From NCBI GenBank assembly GCA_945878865.1, contig CAMCUD010000003.1, positions 1-64,000 of the forward strand: a stretch of DNA of 64,000 nucleotides, read 5' to 3'. This stretch comes from Bifidobacterium breve. GTDB taxonomy: Bacteria > Actinomycetota > Thermoleophilia > Solirubrobacterales > Solirubrobacteraceae. Below are positions 8,010 to 15,537 of this stretch, one piece after another. The notes beneath the pieces are model-generated. The model saw only the letters and a program-made list of their open reading frames with translations, was not told the DNA's origin and made no database searches. The position numbers and the translations under genes were made by a program. The first letter of the stretch is position 1. Each line of letters begins with the position of its first letter.

Positions 8010-9099
8010 CGGCGCGGCGCTCGCGCAGCGCCTCATCCTCAAGGCGATCGTCGAGGCGTGCCTCGTCCTCGAGGAGGGCGTCTCGACCGCCCGCGAGATC
8101 GACCTCGGCATGATGGCCGGGGCGGGGTTCCCGTCGGGTCCGCTGGCGGGCGCCGACGCCTGGGGGCTCGACACGGTCGTCGCCGAGCTGGAGAAGCTCG
8201 CCGAGGACGTCGACCCGGAGTTCGAGCCGCCCGCGATCCTGCGCCGCCTGGTCGGCCAGGGGCGCCTCGGCGTCAAGAGCGGCCAGGGCTTCTACCCGTA
8301 CCCGCGGCCCGACGCGGGGTACGAGGGCAAGAAGGTGCAGCTCGAGACGCGCGGCGAGATCGCGATCGCCTGGCTGGCCTCGCCGCCGGCGAACTCGCTG
8401 AGCCCCGAGGTCATCGGCGAGCTCGAGGAGGTCTGGCGCGCCGTCGAGCACGAGCCGGCGATCCGCGTCCTCGTCATCGCTTCGGCCAACCAGCAGCTGT
8501 TCTGCGCGGGCGCCGACATCAAGGCGTTCACGAAGCTCGAGGACGCCGCCGCGGTCCGCGGCCTCATCACGCGCGCCCACCGGCTCATGCAGTCCATGGA
8601 GGCGGGGGACACCGTGACCATCGCCGCGGTCAACGCGCCCGCCTACGGCGGCGGCAACGAGCTGCTCATGGCGTGCGACCTGCGCGTCGCCGCCCAGTCG
8701 GCGCTGTTCGGCCAGCCTGAGATCGACCTCGGGATCATCCCCGGCTTCGGCGGCACGCAGCGCCTGCCGCGCCTCGTCGGCTACGCCAAGGCCCTGGAGA
8801 TGAACCTCACCGGCCAGCCCATCGGGGCCGAGAGCGCGTACGAGTTCGGTCTGGTCAACCAGGTCGTCCCCGATCACGAGCTGTTCGACGCGACGCTGCT
8901 GTGGGCGCGCAAGCTCGCCGGGCAAGCGCCGCTGGCCGTCGCCGCGACGAAGCGGGCGATGGTGGCCGCGGGCGGCGGGCTGGACAGCGGGATCGCCGCC
9001 GAGGAGCGCGAGTTCACCTCGGTGTTCCTCACGGAGGACGCGAAGGAGGGCATCTCCGCCTTCCTGGGCAAGAGGAGCGCCACGTGGCAGGCACGGTGA
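7993..9099 (+). CDS. second 3-hydroxyacyl-CoA dehydrogenase C-domain fused to enoyl-CoA hydratase
   Basis: 368 residues. Residues 8-101 resemble the second helical C-terminal domain of FadB-type dehydrogenases, ending in the GVKSGQGFYPYP motif. Residues 115-340 are a crotonase-fold enoyl-CoA hydratase with the oxyanion-hole segment LFCAGADIKAF and both catalytic glutamates, E223 (GGGNELLMACD) and E243 (QPEIDLG). It hydrates 2-enoyl-CoA to 3-hydroxyacyl-CoA. The ATG at 7993 lies inside the end of the previous gene, 6 bases after GGGAAGGG, so translation is coupled. Whether the break is a natural gene split or a frameshift cannot be decided here. The stop overlaps the sirtuin start. Confidence 0.85.
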   Translation: MTTAADGAALAQRLILKAIVEACLVLEEGVSTAREIDLGMMAGAGFPSGPLAGADAWGLDTVVAELEKLAEDVDPEFEPPAILRRLVGQGRLGVKSGQGFYPYPRPDAGYEGKKVQLETRGEIAIAWLASPPANSLSPEVIGELEEVWRAVEHEPAIRVLVIASANQQLFCAGADIKAFTKLEDAAAVRGLITRAHRLMQSMEAGDTVTIAAVNAPAYGGGNELLMACDLRVAAQSALFGQPEIDLGIIPGFGGTQRLPRLVGYAKALEMNLTGQPIGAESAYEFGLVNQVVPDHELFDATLLWARKLAGQAPLAVAATKRAMVAAGGGLDSGIAAEEREFTSVFLTEDAKEGISAFLGKRSATWQAR

Positions 9100-9845
9100 C
9101 CGACGCCGTCGGTCGCCTCGCCGACCTCATGCGAAGCGCCGGTTCGGTCGTGGCGCTGACCGGCGCCGGGATCAGCGTCCCGTCGGGCATCCCGGACTTC
9201 CGCTCGCCGGGCACCGGGCTGTGGGAGAACGTCGACCCGATGGAAGTCGCGCACATCGACGCGTGGCGTGCCGACCCCCAGCGGTTCTGGCACTTCTACG
9301 GCGACCGCTTCCAGACGCTGCGCGACAAGGAGCCCAACGCCGCGCACGCGGCGCTGGCCGAGCTCGAGCGCCGGGGCGTGCTCACCGCCGTCGTGACGCA
9401 GAACATCGACATGCTGCACCGCCGGGCCGGCACCGAGGAGCTCATCGAGGTGCACGGCACGATCGAGCACTCGTCGTGCCTGGCCTGCGGCAGTCAGTAC
9501 CCGCTCGACGTCGTCCGCCTGCGGCTCGAGCAGTCCCCGCGCCGCGTCCCGGAGTGCGACTGCGGCGAGCCGCTGAAGCCCGACGTGGTGCTGTTCGGCG
9601 AGTGGCTGCCCGAGGGCGCGCTCGAGCGCGCCTACGCACTGGCCGCCGGCGCCGACGTGCTGCTGTGCATCGGCACGTCGCTCGAGGTCCAGCCGATCGC
9701 CCAGCTGCCGGGGATCACCCGGCAGGCCGGGGGCGAGGTCGCCATCGTTACGCAGGGGCCGACCCCGTGGGACGACCGCTGCGCGATCAAGCTCGACGGC
9801 GACGTCGAGGCCGAGCTCACGGCGCTCGTGGAGGCGCTCGGCTAG
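9084..9845 (+). CDS. cobB: NAD-dependent protein deacylase, sirtuin (CobB-like)
   Basis: Sirtuin of 253 residues that removes acyl groups from lysine using NAD. Motifs in order: GAGISVPSGIPDFRS (27-41), TQNIDMLH (105-112), catalytic H124 in EVHGT, a zinc site from C132, C135, C158 and C160, and IGTSLEVQP. Y72 and R75 form the Y-x-x-R pair of CobB and SIRT5 that accepts succinyl or malonyl groups, so desuccinylase activity is likely alongside deacetylation. The GTG start at 9084 has GAGGAG six bases upstream and overlaps the end of the hydratase gene, putting the sirtuin in the beta-oxidation operon. Acyl-CoA enzymes are known sirtuin targets, so feedback on this pathway is a reasonable inference. 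Confidence 0.88.
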   Translation: MAGTVTDAVGRLADLMRSAGSVVALTGAGISVPSGIPDFRSPGTGLWENVDPMEVAHIDAWRADPQRFWHFYGDRFQTLRDKEPNAAHAALAELERRGVLTAVVTQNIDMLHRRAGTEELIEVHGTIEHSSCLACGSQYPLDVVRLRLEQSPRRVPECDCGEPLKPDVVLFGEWLPEGALERAYALAAGADVLLCIGTSLEVQPIAQLPGITRQAGGEVAIVTQGPTPWDDRCAIKLDGDVEAELTALVEALG

Positions 9846-10312
9846 GACGCCAGTGCGGCTGGGAGCTTGGCGGTCGCCAGCTCCCAGCCCGTGCCGACCC
9901 GCTCGGCCACCTCGGGCATCGCCGCGTGCAGGCCCTCGAGACGCTCGTGGACGAGCGTCATGCGGGTGCCGTCGTCGACGGGCTCGAACGTCACCGTCAG
10001 CATCGAGTCGTGGGCGGGGTCGGCGACGCGGTCGGGGCCGACGAAGCCCCAGCGGATCGCGATCCGCGCCGGTGGCTCCAGCGCGACGATCTCGCAGGAG
10101 AACCCGCCCCGGTGCACCCCGTCGGGGCCGGCCTGGAAGATCTCGAAGCGGCCGCCGACGCGCTCGTCGACTTCCGCGCGGGTGACGTGGAACTCCCCGG
10201 CGGCCATCCACCGTCGCAGCAGGTCCGGGTCGAGCCAGGCGCGGTACACGCGCTCGGGCGGGGCGGCGAGCGTGCGCTCGATGCGGACGGTGGGGGTGGT
10301 GGTGGGGCTCAT
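9842..10312 (-). CDS. SRPBCC/AHSA1 domain protein
   Basis: 156-residue START-like protein of the AHSA1 group: RIERTLAAPPERVYRAWLDPDLLRRWM at the N-terminus, then a curved beta sheet and a C-terminal helix. Such proteins bind hydrophobic ligands or act as accessory stress proteins. This one is co-transcribed with an ArsR-type regulator (ATGA overlap at 10309-10312), the classical pairing for this subgroup. Its TAG stop and that of the convergent sirtuin gene are the two strands of one CTAG at 9842-9845. The ligand is unknown. Confidence 0.8.
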   Translation of the reverse strand: MSPTTTPTVRIERTLAAPPERVYRAWLDPDLLRRWMAAGEFHVTRAEVDERVGGRFEIFQAGPDGVHRGGFSCEIVALEPPARIAIRWGFVGPDRVADPAHDSMLTVTFEPVDDGTRMTLVHERLEGLHAAMPEVAERVGTGWELATAKLPAALAS

Positions 10313-10650
10313 CGCTCCTCCTCAGGGGCGTCGTGGCGGATGAGGGCGTCGAGGGCGTCCAGGCGTTCGAGCCAGTGGCGCTCGTAGAAGGCGAGCCAGC
10401 CGGCCGCGGAGGCCAGCGGCGCGGGCTCGAGGCGGCAGACGTGGCGGCGGCCGTCGACCGTCCGCCGGACGAGCCCGGCCTGCTCGAGGACCTTGACGTG
10501 CTTCGAGGCGGCCGCCAGGGACATCGTCAGCGGGGCCGCGAGCTCGCCGACGGTGTGTTCGCCGTCGGCGAGCTGGGCGACGATCGCGCGCCGCGCCCCG
10601 TGCGCCAGGGCGTGGAAGACCGCGTCCATCGTGGCGGGATCCTCAACCAT
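10309..10650 (-). CDS. ArsR family transcriptional repressor
   Basis: Winged-helix repressor of 113 residues: DAVFHALAHGARRAIVAQLADGEHTVGELA, then the recognition helix (SLAAASKHVKVLEQAGLV) and the wing (RRTVDGRRHVCRL). It lacks the cysteines of the metal-sensing ArsR proteins and belongs to the SRPBCC-linked group. I choose ATG 10650 because a complete promoter (TTGACA, 17-base spacer, TATGTT) ends 7 bases before it. Longer versions from 10662 or 10686 would start at or upstream of the promoter's -10. Two matching palindromes around this promoter indicate autoregulation. Confidence 0.82.
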   Translation of the reverse strand: MVEDPATMDAVFHALAHGARRAIVAQLADGEHTVGELAAPLTMSLAAASKHVKVLEQAGLVRRTVDGRRHVCRLEPAPLASAAGWLAFYERHWLERLDALDALIRHDAPEEER

Positions 10651-10698
10651 GTGGTTGAACATACGCGCGCTGCGCCGGAGTGTCAACCAGAAGGTTGA
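10643..10698 (-). promoter_or_regulatory. arsR promoter with two identical operators
   Basis: On the minus strand TTGACA (10686-10681) and TATGTT (10663-10658) are separated by 17 bases. The palindrome TCAACC-N4-GGTTGA occurs at 10683-10698, overlapping the -35, and at 10643-10658, overlapping the end of the -10 and the start codon. The centres are 40 bp apart. This is a typical layout for an ArsR autorepressor that controls itself and the SRPBCC gene. Confidence 0.75.
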
Positions 10699-10701
10699 AC
10701 G

Positions 10702-11361
10702 TCAGGCGCGCGAGGCACGGACCCGCTCGACCGTGAGGTCGTCGAGCGAGGTGATGAGGTCGGCCGCCCGCGCAATCGCGCCCCGGGCGGGCGGGAACTG
10801 GGAGTTCGGCAACGCGATGACGGCGAGGCCCGCGGTCGCCGCGCTGAGGATCCCGTTCGTGGAGTCCTCGATCGCGACGCACTCCGCCGCCTCGACATCG
10901 AGGCGTGCCACGCACTCGAGGTACACGTCGGGCGACGGCTTGCCCGCCGCGACCTCCTCGGACGACACCGTCGCCGCGAAGTGCTGCGCCAGGCCGGATG
11001 TCTCGAGGACGAGGTCGATGAGCTCGCGGTTCGACGACGACGCCAGGCCCAGCGGGAAGGCGCCGGCCATGCGTGCGACCGCCTCCCGTGCGCCGGGCAG
11101 CAGCGGCAGCGCGGCGTCGTAGTGCGCGCGCATTCGCCGCACGACCTCCGCGTTGATCTCGTCGGCGGAGAGGGGGACCCGCAGCGCGTCGCGGACGTAG
11201 ACGGGCCACTCCTTCGAGCTCATGCCGAGCATCGCGTGGGTCGCCTCGTCGGTCCACGTGCCGCCGGTCTCGGCGACGAGCTCGCGGCGGGCGGCGTCCC
11301 AGACGTGCTCGGAGTCGACGAGCACGCCGTCCATGTCGAAGACGACCGCGGCGACGCTCAT
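10702..11361 (-). CDS. HAD superfamily phosphatase (beta-phosphoglucomutase-like)
   Basis: 219-residue haloacid dehalogenase-fold hydrolase of the beta-phosphoglucomutase/phosphatase subgroup. Motif I is FDMDGVLVDSEHVW with the nucleophilic and general-acid Asp pair, motif II is the Ser in LASSSNRE, motif III is the Lys in AGKPSPDVY, and motif IV is the acidic pair in IEDSTNG. A helical cap lies between motifs I and II. It likely dephosphorylates a sugar phosphate or similar small metabolite; the exact substrate is not predictable. The ATG at 11361 overlaps the stop of the upstream gene (ATGA), so the two are translated together. Confidence 0.85.
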   Translation of the reverse strand: MSVAAVVFDMDGVLVDSEHVWDAARRELVAETGGTWTDEATHAMLGMSSKEWPVYVRDALRVPLSADEINAEVVRRMRAHYDAALPLLPGAREAVARMAGAFPLGLASSSNRELIDLVLETSGLAQHFAATVSSEEVAAGKPSPDVYLECVARLDVEAAECVAIEDSTNGILSAATAGLAVIALPNSQFPPARGAIARAADLITSLDDLTVERVRASRA

Positions 11362-12212
11362 CGCAGCGCCTCGACGGTGCGCGCCCGCAGCGCCGACTCG
11401 AGCCGGACCAGGGCCTTCGCCACCGTCTCGGCCTGCTCCCGCTGCAATCCTCCCTCGAGGGCGCGCTGTGCGGCCGCGTCGACGGCCTCCTGGAGGCCGT
11501 CGAGCTCGACGATCCGCGCGCCGATGTCGCCCGTCTCGCGCCACGGCTGCAGCTCGGCCCGCGCCGCCCGCATCGCGATCTGCAGCTGCATGGCGGACTC
11601 CCGCTCGCGGCCGGCGTCAAGGTCGGCGCGCGCCCGCAGGGCGAGCTCCTCGCAGGCCAGCGGCGCGTCGCGTCCGCCGAGCAGGGCGGCAAAGCGCTCC
11701 TGCGGGCGAAGGCTGGCCGCCTTGGGCCGCTTCTCGTCCTTGGCCGGCGGGAGGGCCACCGCGGCCTCCCAGACGCCGTCGGCGACCTGCTCGCCGCTGC
11801 CGTAGCCCACACGCACGACGAGCGCCTGGTCGGGGGAGACGTCGCCGGCCGCAGGGTCCGCCGCAGCGATCCGGTACTGCTGCAGGACGCGGGACATGCG
11901 CGTGACCGCCTCGGCGACGAGCGCGTCGAGGTCGGCGCGCCGCAGCCAGTCGGCGGCGGCGTCGGCCGCCAGCGCGCGCGCATCGATCACGGTGATCCGC
12001 CACGTGGCGACCTCACGCGGGGTGGGAGCGGGCTCCTCGCCGCGGGGGCGTTTGCGGGGCCAGCGCCGCTCGGTCGCCGAGAGCTGCCGGACGACGATGA
12101 CGTGGCCGGGCGGCTCGCCGAGGTGCTCGCGCATGACGTACCGACCGGCCGGTGGGCCGGGAGCCCACGGCAGCTCGAACTGCACGAAGCGAAAGGCGGT
12201 CTCTGCGCTCAC
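11358..12212 (-). CDS. conserved hypothetical protein, 284 residues
   Basis: I do not recognise a family. The protein is soluble, without signal peptide or membrane helices. The N-terminal half is mixed alpha/beta (FRFVQFELPWAPGPPAGRYVMREH, later WRITVIDARALAADAAADWLRRAD); the C-terminal 110 residues are strongly helical and rich in Ala, Arg, Glu and Gln and may form a coiled coil. The GTG start follows AAGGGAGA at 12222-12215, which lies in a small hairpin. It is translationally coupled to the downstream HAD phosphatase and follows the cell-wall hydrolase gene. The N-terminal segment looks like a binding module, but that is a guess. Confidence 0.6.
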   Translation of the reverse strand: MSAETAFRFVQFELPWAPGPPAGRYVMREHLGEPPGHVIVVRQLSATERRWPRKRPRGEEPAPTPREVATWRITVIDARALAADAAADWLRRADLDALVAEAVTRMSRVLQQYRIAAADPAAGDVSPDQALVVRVGYGSGEQVADGVWEAAVALPPAKDEKRPKAASLRPQERFAALLGGRDAPLACEELALRARADLDAGRERESAMQLQIAMRAARAELQPWRETGDIGARIVELDGLQEAVDAAAQRALEGGLQREQAETVAKALVRLESALRARTVEALR

Positions 12213-12231
12213 GGTCTCCCTTGAGGAGACC
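12213..12231 (-). terminator. short hairpin between the wall hydrolase gene and the next gene
   Basis: GGTCTCC (12213-12219) and GGAGACC (12225-12231) form a 7-bp stem directly after the hydrolase stop codon. On the transcript the 3' arm contains the ribosome binding site of the following GTG gene. It may act as a weak terminator or mask that site. Confidence 0.4.
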
Positions 12232-12236
12232 GGAGG

Positions 12237-14714
12237 CTACTCGTCACCAGCGTCGTCGCCCTTGGAGGCGGGCGGGGTGACGCTGAGGGCGTACTTCGAA
12301 GGCTCGGTCGGGATCTCGGGGTTCTCGATCTGGTTGAGCCGGTTGATGAGCTTGCCCCACTGCCCGGGCTTGAGCAGGGACTCGAGCTGGCGCCCGGTCT
12401 TGCTCCGCGGGTTGTAGGTCGGGCGGAAGCCGATGTGGATGTGATCGTGGTGATCGCTCATCGCGAGGGTGTTGTCGGTGCCCTCGTACTTCATGAGCGT
12501 GATGATCTGGTGCGGCTTCATCGTGCCCTGCAGCGTGAGCAGGCGGCGGACGGTGATGTCCGTGATCGAGCCCTCACCCTGGTGGCCGAGGATCGGGATG
12601 CCGTTGATCGCGGCGATGTCCACGGCCGTGCCGGTGGAGTGCTCGCTGATGTTGCCGCTCGACGTGTAGAGGCCGTGGCCGGACTTCAGGCTCGTGACCG
12701 TCGGCTTGAGCCCGTTGGCCGCGAGGAACTCGAGCGTGGCCAGGACGCGGCGGTCGATCACGCCGGCGGCGATGTCGCGGCGGCCGTCGGAGTAGACCTC
12801 GATCCGCGGGTTGGCCAGGACGCGCTGCTGCAGCGTCTGCTTGTCCATGAGCAGGATCTGGCCGACGGTGGCCTGCTTGGCGTCCGGGCCGAACAGCGGG
12901 TTCTTACCCTTCGCGCGGTAGATCGCGGTGGACTCCAGGAGCTTCCAGCCATCGAGGATCGGCTTCGGGTCGATGCGCGGCGCCCCGCGGCCCGCCGGGC
13001 GGATCTCGAAGAGGAGGTGGGCCTTCGTGTCGGCGGCGCCGGGCTCCGGCGTGCCGATGCGGCCGAGGATCGTGCCGGCGATGACGCGGCGACCCACGAT
13101 GAGCGGCTTGAGGGCGACGTCCTCGCGCTTGAGGCCGTAGTCGACGGTGAAGTAGCGGCGGAAGGTCGCGTCCTCGGGCAGCGAGGACGTGTCACCGAGG
13201 ATCTGCTCGCGGCCGCCGGCCTTGTACGCGGCGGGGCGCGACGGGTTCGCGAAGAGGCGCTCCTTCGTGTCGACCGGCTGCGCGGGCTCGGGCGAGGTGA
13301 GCGGCGCGTCCTGCGCGTCGGCCGTCTTCGCGGTGGCGCCGCGGGCCGACAGGCGCTTCTTCGAGGTGGTGCTCGCCGCGGAGGTCGGCTTCGGGTCCTT
13401 CTTGGGGAGCTCGAGCTCCTTGGCGATCTCCGCCTGCGTCTGCTGCTTGCTCGGCTTGGAGACGGCGACCTCGGTGCTGACCTTCTTCAGGTGCCCGTAC
13501 GTGTAGGTGTTGCCGTAGGCGTCGCGCAGGCGGACGAACTTGCCGAGGCGGGCGTTCTCGCCGATGGCGACGACGGTGCCGTCCTGGACGGCGGTCACCG
13601 GGGCGCCGGCCTTCGCGTAGATCTTGATCTGGCGGCGGTTCTCGTTCCCGCTGACGGGCACGGCGGCGTTCTCGCCGGCCTCCTTCTTCTGGGCCGCCTT
13701 CGCCGGGTTCACGGCGTCGGTGTACTGCGCCGTCGCGTGGACGGGGAAGAGGCCCTGCGTCAGCCCGGACAGCGAGCCGATGAGGTCGGTCGGCAGGCCC
13801 GCGATGAGCTTGGAGCGCATCAGGACGCTGTCGACGTACCAGTCGGCGTGGTTGTAGGCGAAGATCGCCTTGCGCAGGTCCTCGTCGGCGCCGGCGGCGC
13901 GGAGGTACCGCGCGGCCGCGAAGATCGCGTCCACCGGGTTGTACGGATCGCGCTTGCCGTCGCGGTTGGCGTCGACGCCGTACATCTTCCAGGTCGAGGG
14001 CATGAACTGCATCCAGCCGAGGGCGCCCGCGGTGGAGACGCTGAGGTTGCGCCCGTAGTCGGTCTCGATCTCGTTGATGCCCGCCAGGACCTCCCAGCGG
14101 ATGCCGTACTCGATGCCGGCGGCCTGGTAGATCGGAAGCAGGAAGGGCGGGATGCGGAACTTCTCGATGAAGAAGTTCGGGACGCCGACCGGGGCGGGGC
14201 CCGGGATGGCGATCGACGTGCCGGCGTTCGGGTCGGCGGCGATCGCGGCGTCCTCGTCCGGCGTGTCGTCCTTCGACGAACCCTCACGGTCACCCTGAGC
14301 CTTGTCGGCCTGCTTGAGCTTCTTCGAGCCGGTGGTGCCCTGGTCGCGCTGCGTGCCCGCCTCGGGCTCCGCGTCGCCGAGCGAGGTGTCGCTGCGCTCG
14401 GGCGTGGTGGAGGTCTGCGGGTCCGTGGTCGTCGCCGGCTGCGTGGGCGTGGTGCTCGGCGCGGGCGGAAGCTGCGCGTCGGCCGGCGGCGGCGTGACGT
14501 CCTGGACGGAGATGACCTGCGCGCCCACGTCGGGCAGCGGGATCTGGTCGGCCGGGGTGCCGGCGTCCGCCTGGACGCTCACGGTCACCGTGCGCCCGTC
14601 CGCCAGCGTGAGCAGCAGCGTGCGCGCCTCGCCGGTGGCGAAGCTGGCTTGGAAGCCGGCAGCGGTCGCGAGGAGCACCGCGGCGGTCAGGACGATCAGG
14701 AGCTTGCGCGTCAT
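12237..14714 (-). CDS. multidomain cell-wall hydrolase: lytic transglycosylase, degenerate M23, M15-like peptidase
   Basis: Exported protein of 825 residues with a signal peptide (1-26) and a long Thr/Pro/Asp-rich linker to about 175. A lytic transglycosylase domain follows (NEIETDYGR near 216 with the catalytic Glu, then TAGALGWMQFMPSTW and AYNHADWYV). An M23/LytM-like domain is split by a roughly 140-residue insert and lacks zinc ligands (HLLFE where HLHFE is expected, and no HxxxD). The C-terminal domain near 665-770 resembles M15 peptidases: SEHSTGTAVDIAAI and DHIHIGF supply a His/Asp/His zinc set. It probably cuts peptidoglycan glycan and peptide strands outside the membrane. TAGGGT at 14777-14772 is a candidate -10. 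Confidence 0.8.
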   Translation of the reverse strand: MTRKLLIVLTAAVLLATAAGFQASFATGEARTLLLTLADGRTVTVSVQADAGTPADQIPLPDVGAQVISVQDVTPPPADAQLPPAPSTTPTQPATTTDPQTSTTPERSDTSLGDAEPEAGTQRDQGTTGSKKLKQADKAQGDREGSSKDDTPDEDAAIAADPNAGTSIAIPGPAPVGVPNFFIEKFRIPPFLLPIYQAAGIEYGIRWEVLAGINEIETDYGRNLSVSTAGALGWMQFMPSTWKMYGVDANRDGKRDPYNPVDAIFAAARYLRAAGADEDLRKAIFAYNHADWYVDSVLMRSKLIAGLPTDLIGSLSGLTQGLFPVHATAQYTDAVNPAKAAQKKEAGENAAVPVSGNENRRQIKIYAKAGAPVTAVQDGTVVAIGENARLGKFVRLRDAYGNTYTYGHLKKVSTEVAVSKPSKQQTQAEIAKELELPKKDPKPTSAASTTSKKRLSARGATAKTADAQDAPLTSPEPAQPVDTKERLFANPSRPAAYKAGGREQILGDTSSLPEDATFRRYFTVDYGLKREDVALKPLIVGRRVIAGTILGRIGTPEPGAADTKAHLLFEIRPAGRGAPRIDPKPILDGWKLLESTAIYRAKGKNPLFGPDAKQATVGQILLMDKQTLQQRVLANPRIEVYSDGRRDIAAGVIDRRVLATLEFLAANGLKPTVTSLKSGHGLYTSSGNISEHSTGTAVDIAAINGIPILGHQGEGSITDITVRRLLTLQGTMKPHQIITLMKYEGTDNTLAMSDHHDHIHIGFRPTYNPRSKTGRQLESLLKPGQWGKLINRLNQIENPEIPTEPSKYALSVTPPASKGDDAGDE

Positions 14715-15090
14715 GTTGACTGAGCCCTCGCACCGACCCCCTGCAGGACCGCCGGGTGGAGAGTGAGCGCCACCCTAACAGCCGGGGAGGAGGGTGGGCG
14801 GCACTTCATACCGCCTTAACGGTGCACGTCGCACCGGACCCATTCCTTCTCCCCTCACCGCAGGCTCCGAGGCGAGGTCTCGCCAAGGAGATCGGCCCTG
14901 CGATGCCGAACTTGACATCAGGTTGAGGAAACCCGGCACGAGTCTTGCCGGTTCGCGCGTGTATCGAAGGGTGGATTCCCCACCTCGCCGTCCGTCCGCC
15001 GTGTGGCCGACCGACAGCCTCAGGCTCAACCTGAGCTTGAGACTTGCCCCCAGACGTGGTCTTTCGGCCCGTCCGCGATACGGTTGGGCC
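14715..15090. other. 376-base divergent intergenic region with several inverted repeats
   Basis: No open reading frame looks real here. The region holds the candidate hydrolase -10 (TAGGGT, 14777-14772) and the -10 for the next gene (TACGGT, 15079-15084). Between them are CCGGCA/TGCCGG (14933-14938 with 14946-14951), CTCAGG/CCTGAG (15019-15024 with 15030-15035), and a distant 10-bp pair TCAGGTTGAG (14918-14927) with CTCAACCTGA (15025-15034). These could be regulator sites or a small RNA. I could not match it to the c-di-AMP (ydaO) riboswitch often found before wall hydrolases. Confidence 0.4.
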
Positions 15091-15531
15091 ATGAGCGACG
15101 AGACGGAAGGCCTGCGCGACAAGCTCGCCCGCCAGGGCGAGGACGCCCTCGGCAAGCTGGCCCAGGAACTGCTGGAGAACCCCCTGGTGACGAGCGCGAT
15201 CGCCCAGGCGTTCAGCGCGCGGGAGAAGGCCGCCCAGGCCCAGGAGGTCGCGATGGGCGCCCTCAACCTCCCGTCGGCCGCCGACGTCGAGCGGCTGACC
15301 CGCCGCGTCCGGTCGGTGTCGCAGCGCCTCGAGGGCATCGAGGACGGCGTCGACCGCCTCGACGGCAAGCTCGGCAAGGCGGCGAAGGACGACGCGACCG
15401 CCGGTCGCCTCGAGGCCATGGAAGAGCAGCTCAGCGCGCTCACGCGCGAGCTCTCCGCGCTGCGCGAGGCGCTCCCGGGCGCCGCCGCCCAGGTGCCCTC
15501 GAGCCAGGAGCGGCTCGAGGTCTCCGAGTAG
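15091..15531 (+). CDS. phasin-like coiled-coil protein
   Basis: 146-residue, almost entirely helical protein. The segment FSAREKAAQAQEVAMGALNLPSAADVERL followed by heptad-like repeats to about residue 130 resembles polyhydroxyalkanoate granule-associated proteins (phasins, PhaF/PhaI type), where NLPSxADVExL precedes a coiled coil. I take ATG 15091 as the start: TACGGT (15079-15084) is 6 bases upstream and there is no ribosome binding site, so it is likely leaderless. A related gene lies at 16292-16699. No PHA synthase is in this window, so granule binding is an inference; a general coiled-coil scaffold is the alternative. Confidence 0.65.
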   Translation: MSDETEGLRDKLARQGEDALGKLAQELLENPLVTSAIAQAFSAREKAAQAQEVAMGALNLPSAADVERLTRRVRSVSQRLEGIEDGVDRLDGKLGKAAKDDATAGRLEAMEEQLSALTRELSALREALPGAAAQVPSSQERLEVSE

Positions 15532-15537
15532 GACGGC

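Noticed and set aside
12435-14723. Long plus-strand open frame of 762 codons opposite the wall hydrolase
   Set aside because: It is the antisense frame of a gene with recognisable domains. Long shadow frames are expected in very GC-rich DNA; the composition is Arg/Ala/Val-rich with no domain.
14778-15078. c-di-AMP (ydaO) riboswitch before the wall hydrolase gene
   Set aside because: Expected from context (hydrolase target, disA in the window), but I could not find the conserved segments in order, and the best -10 for the gene lies downstream of the region.
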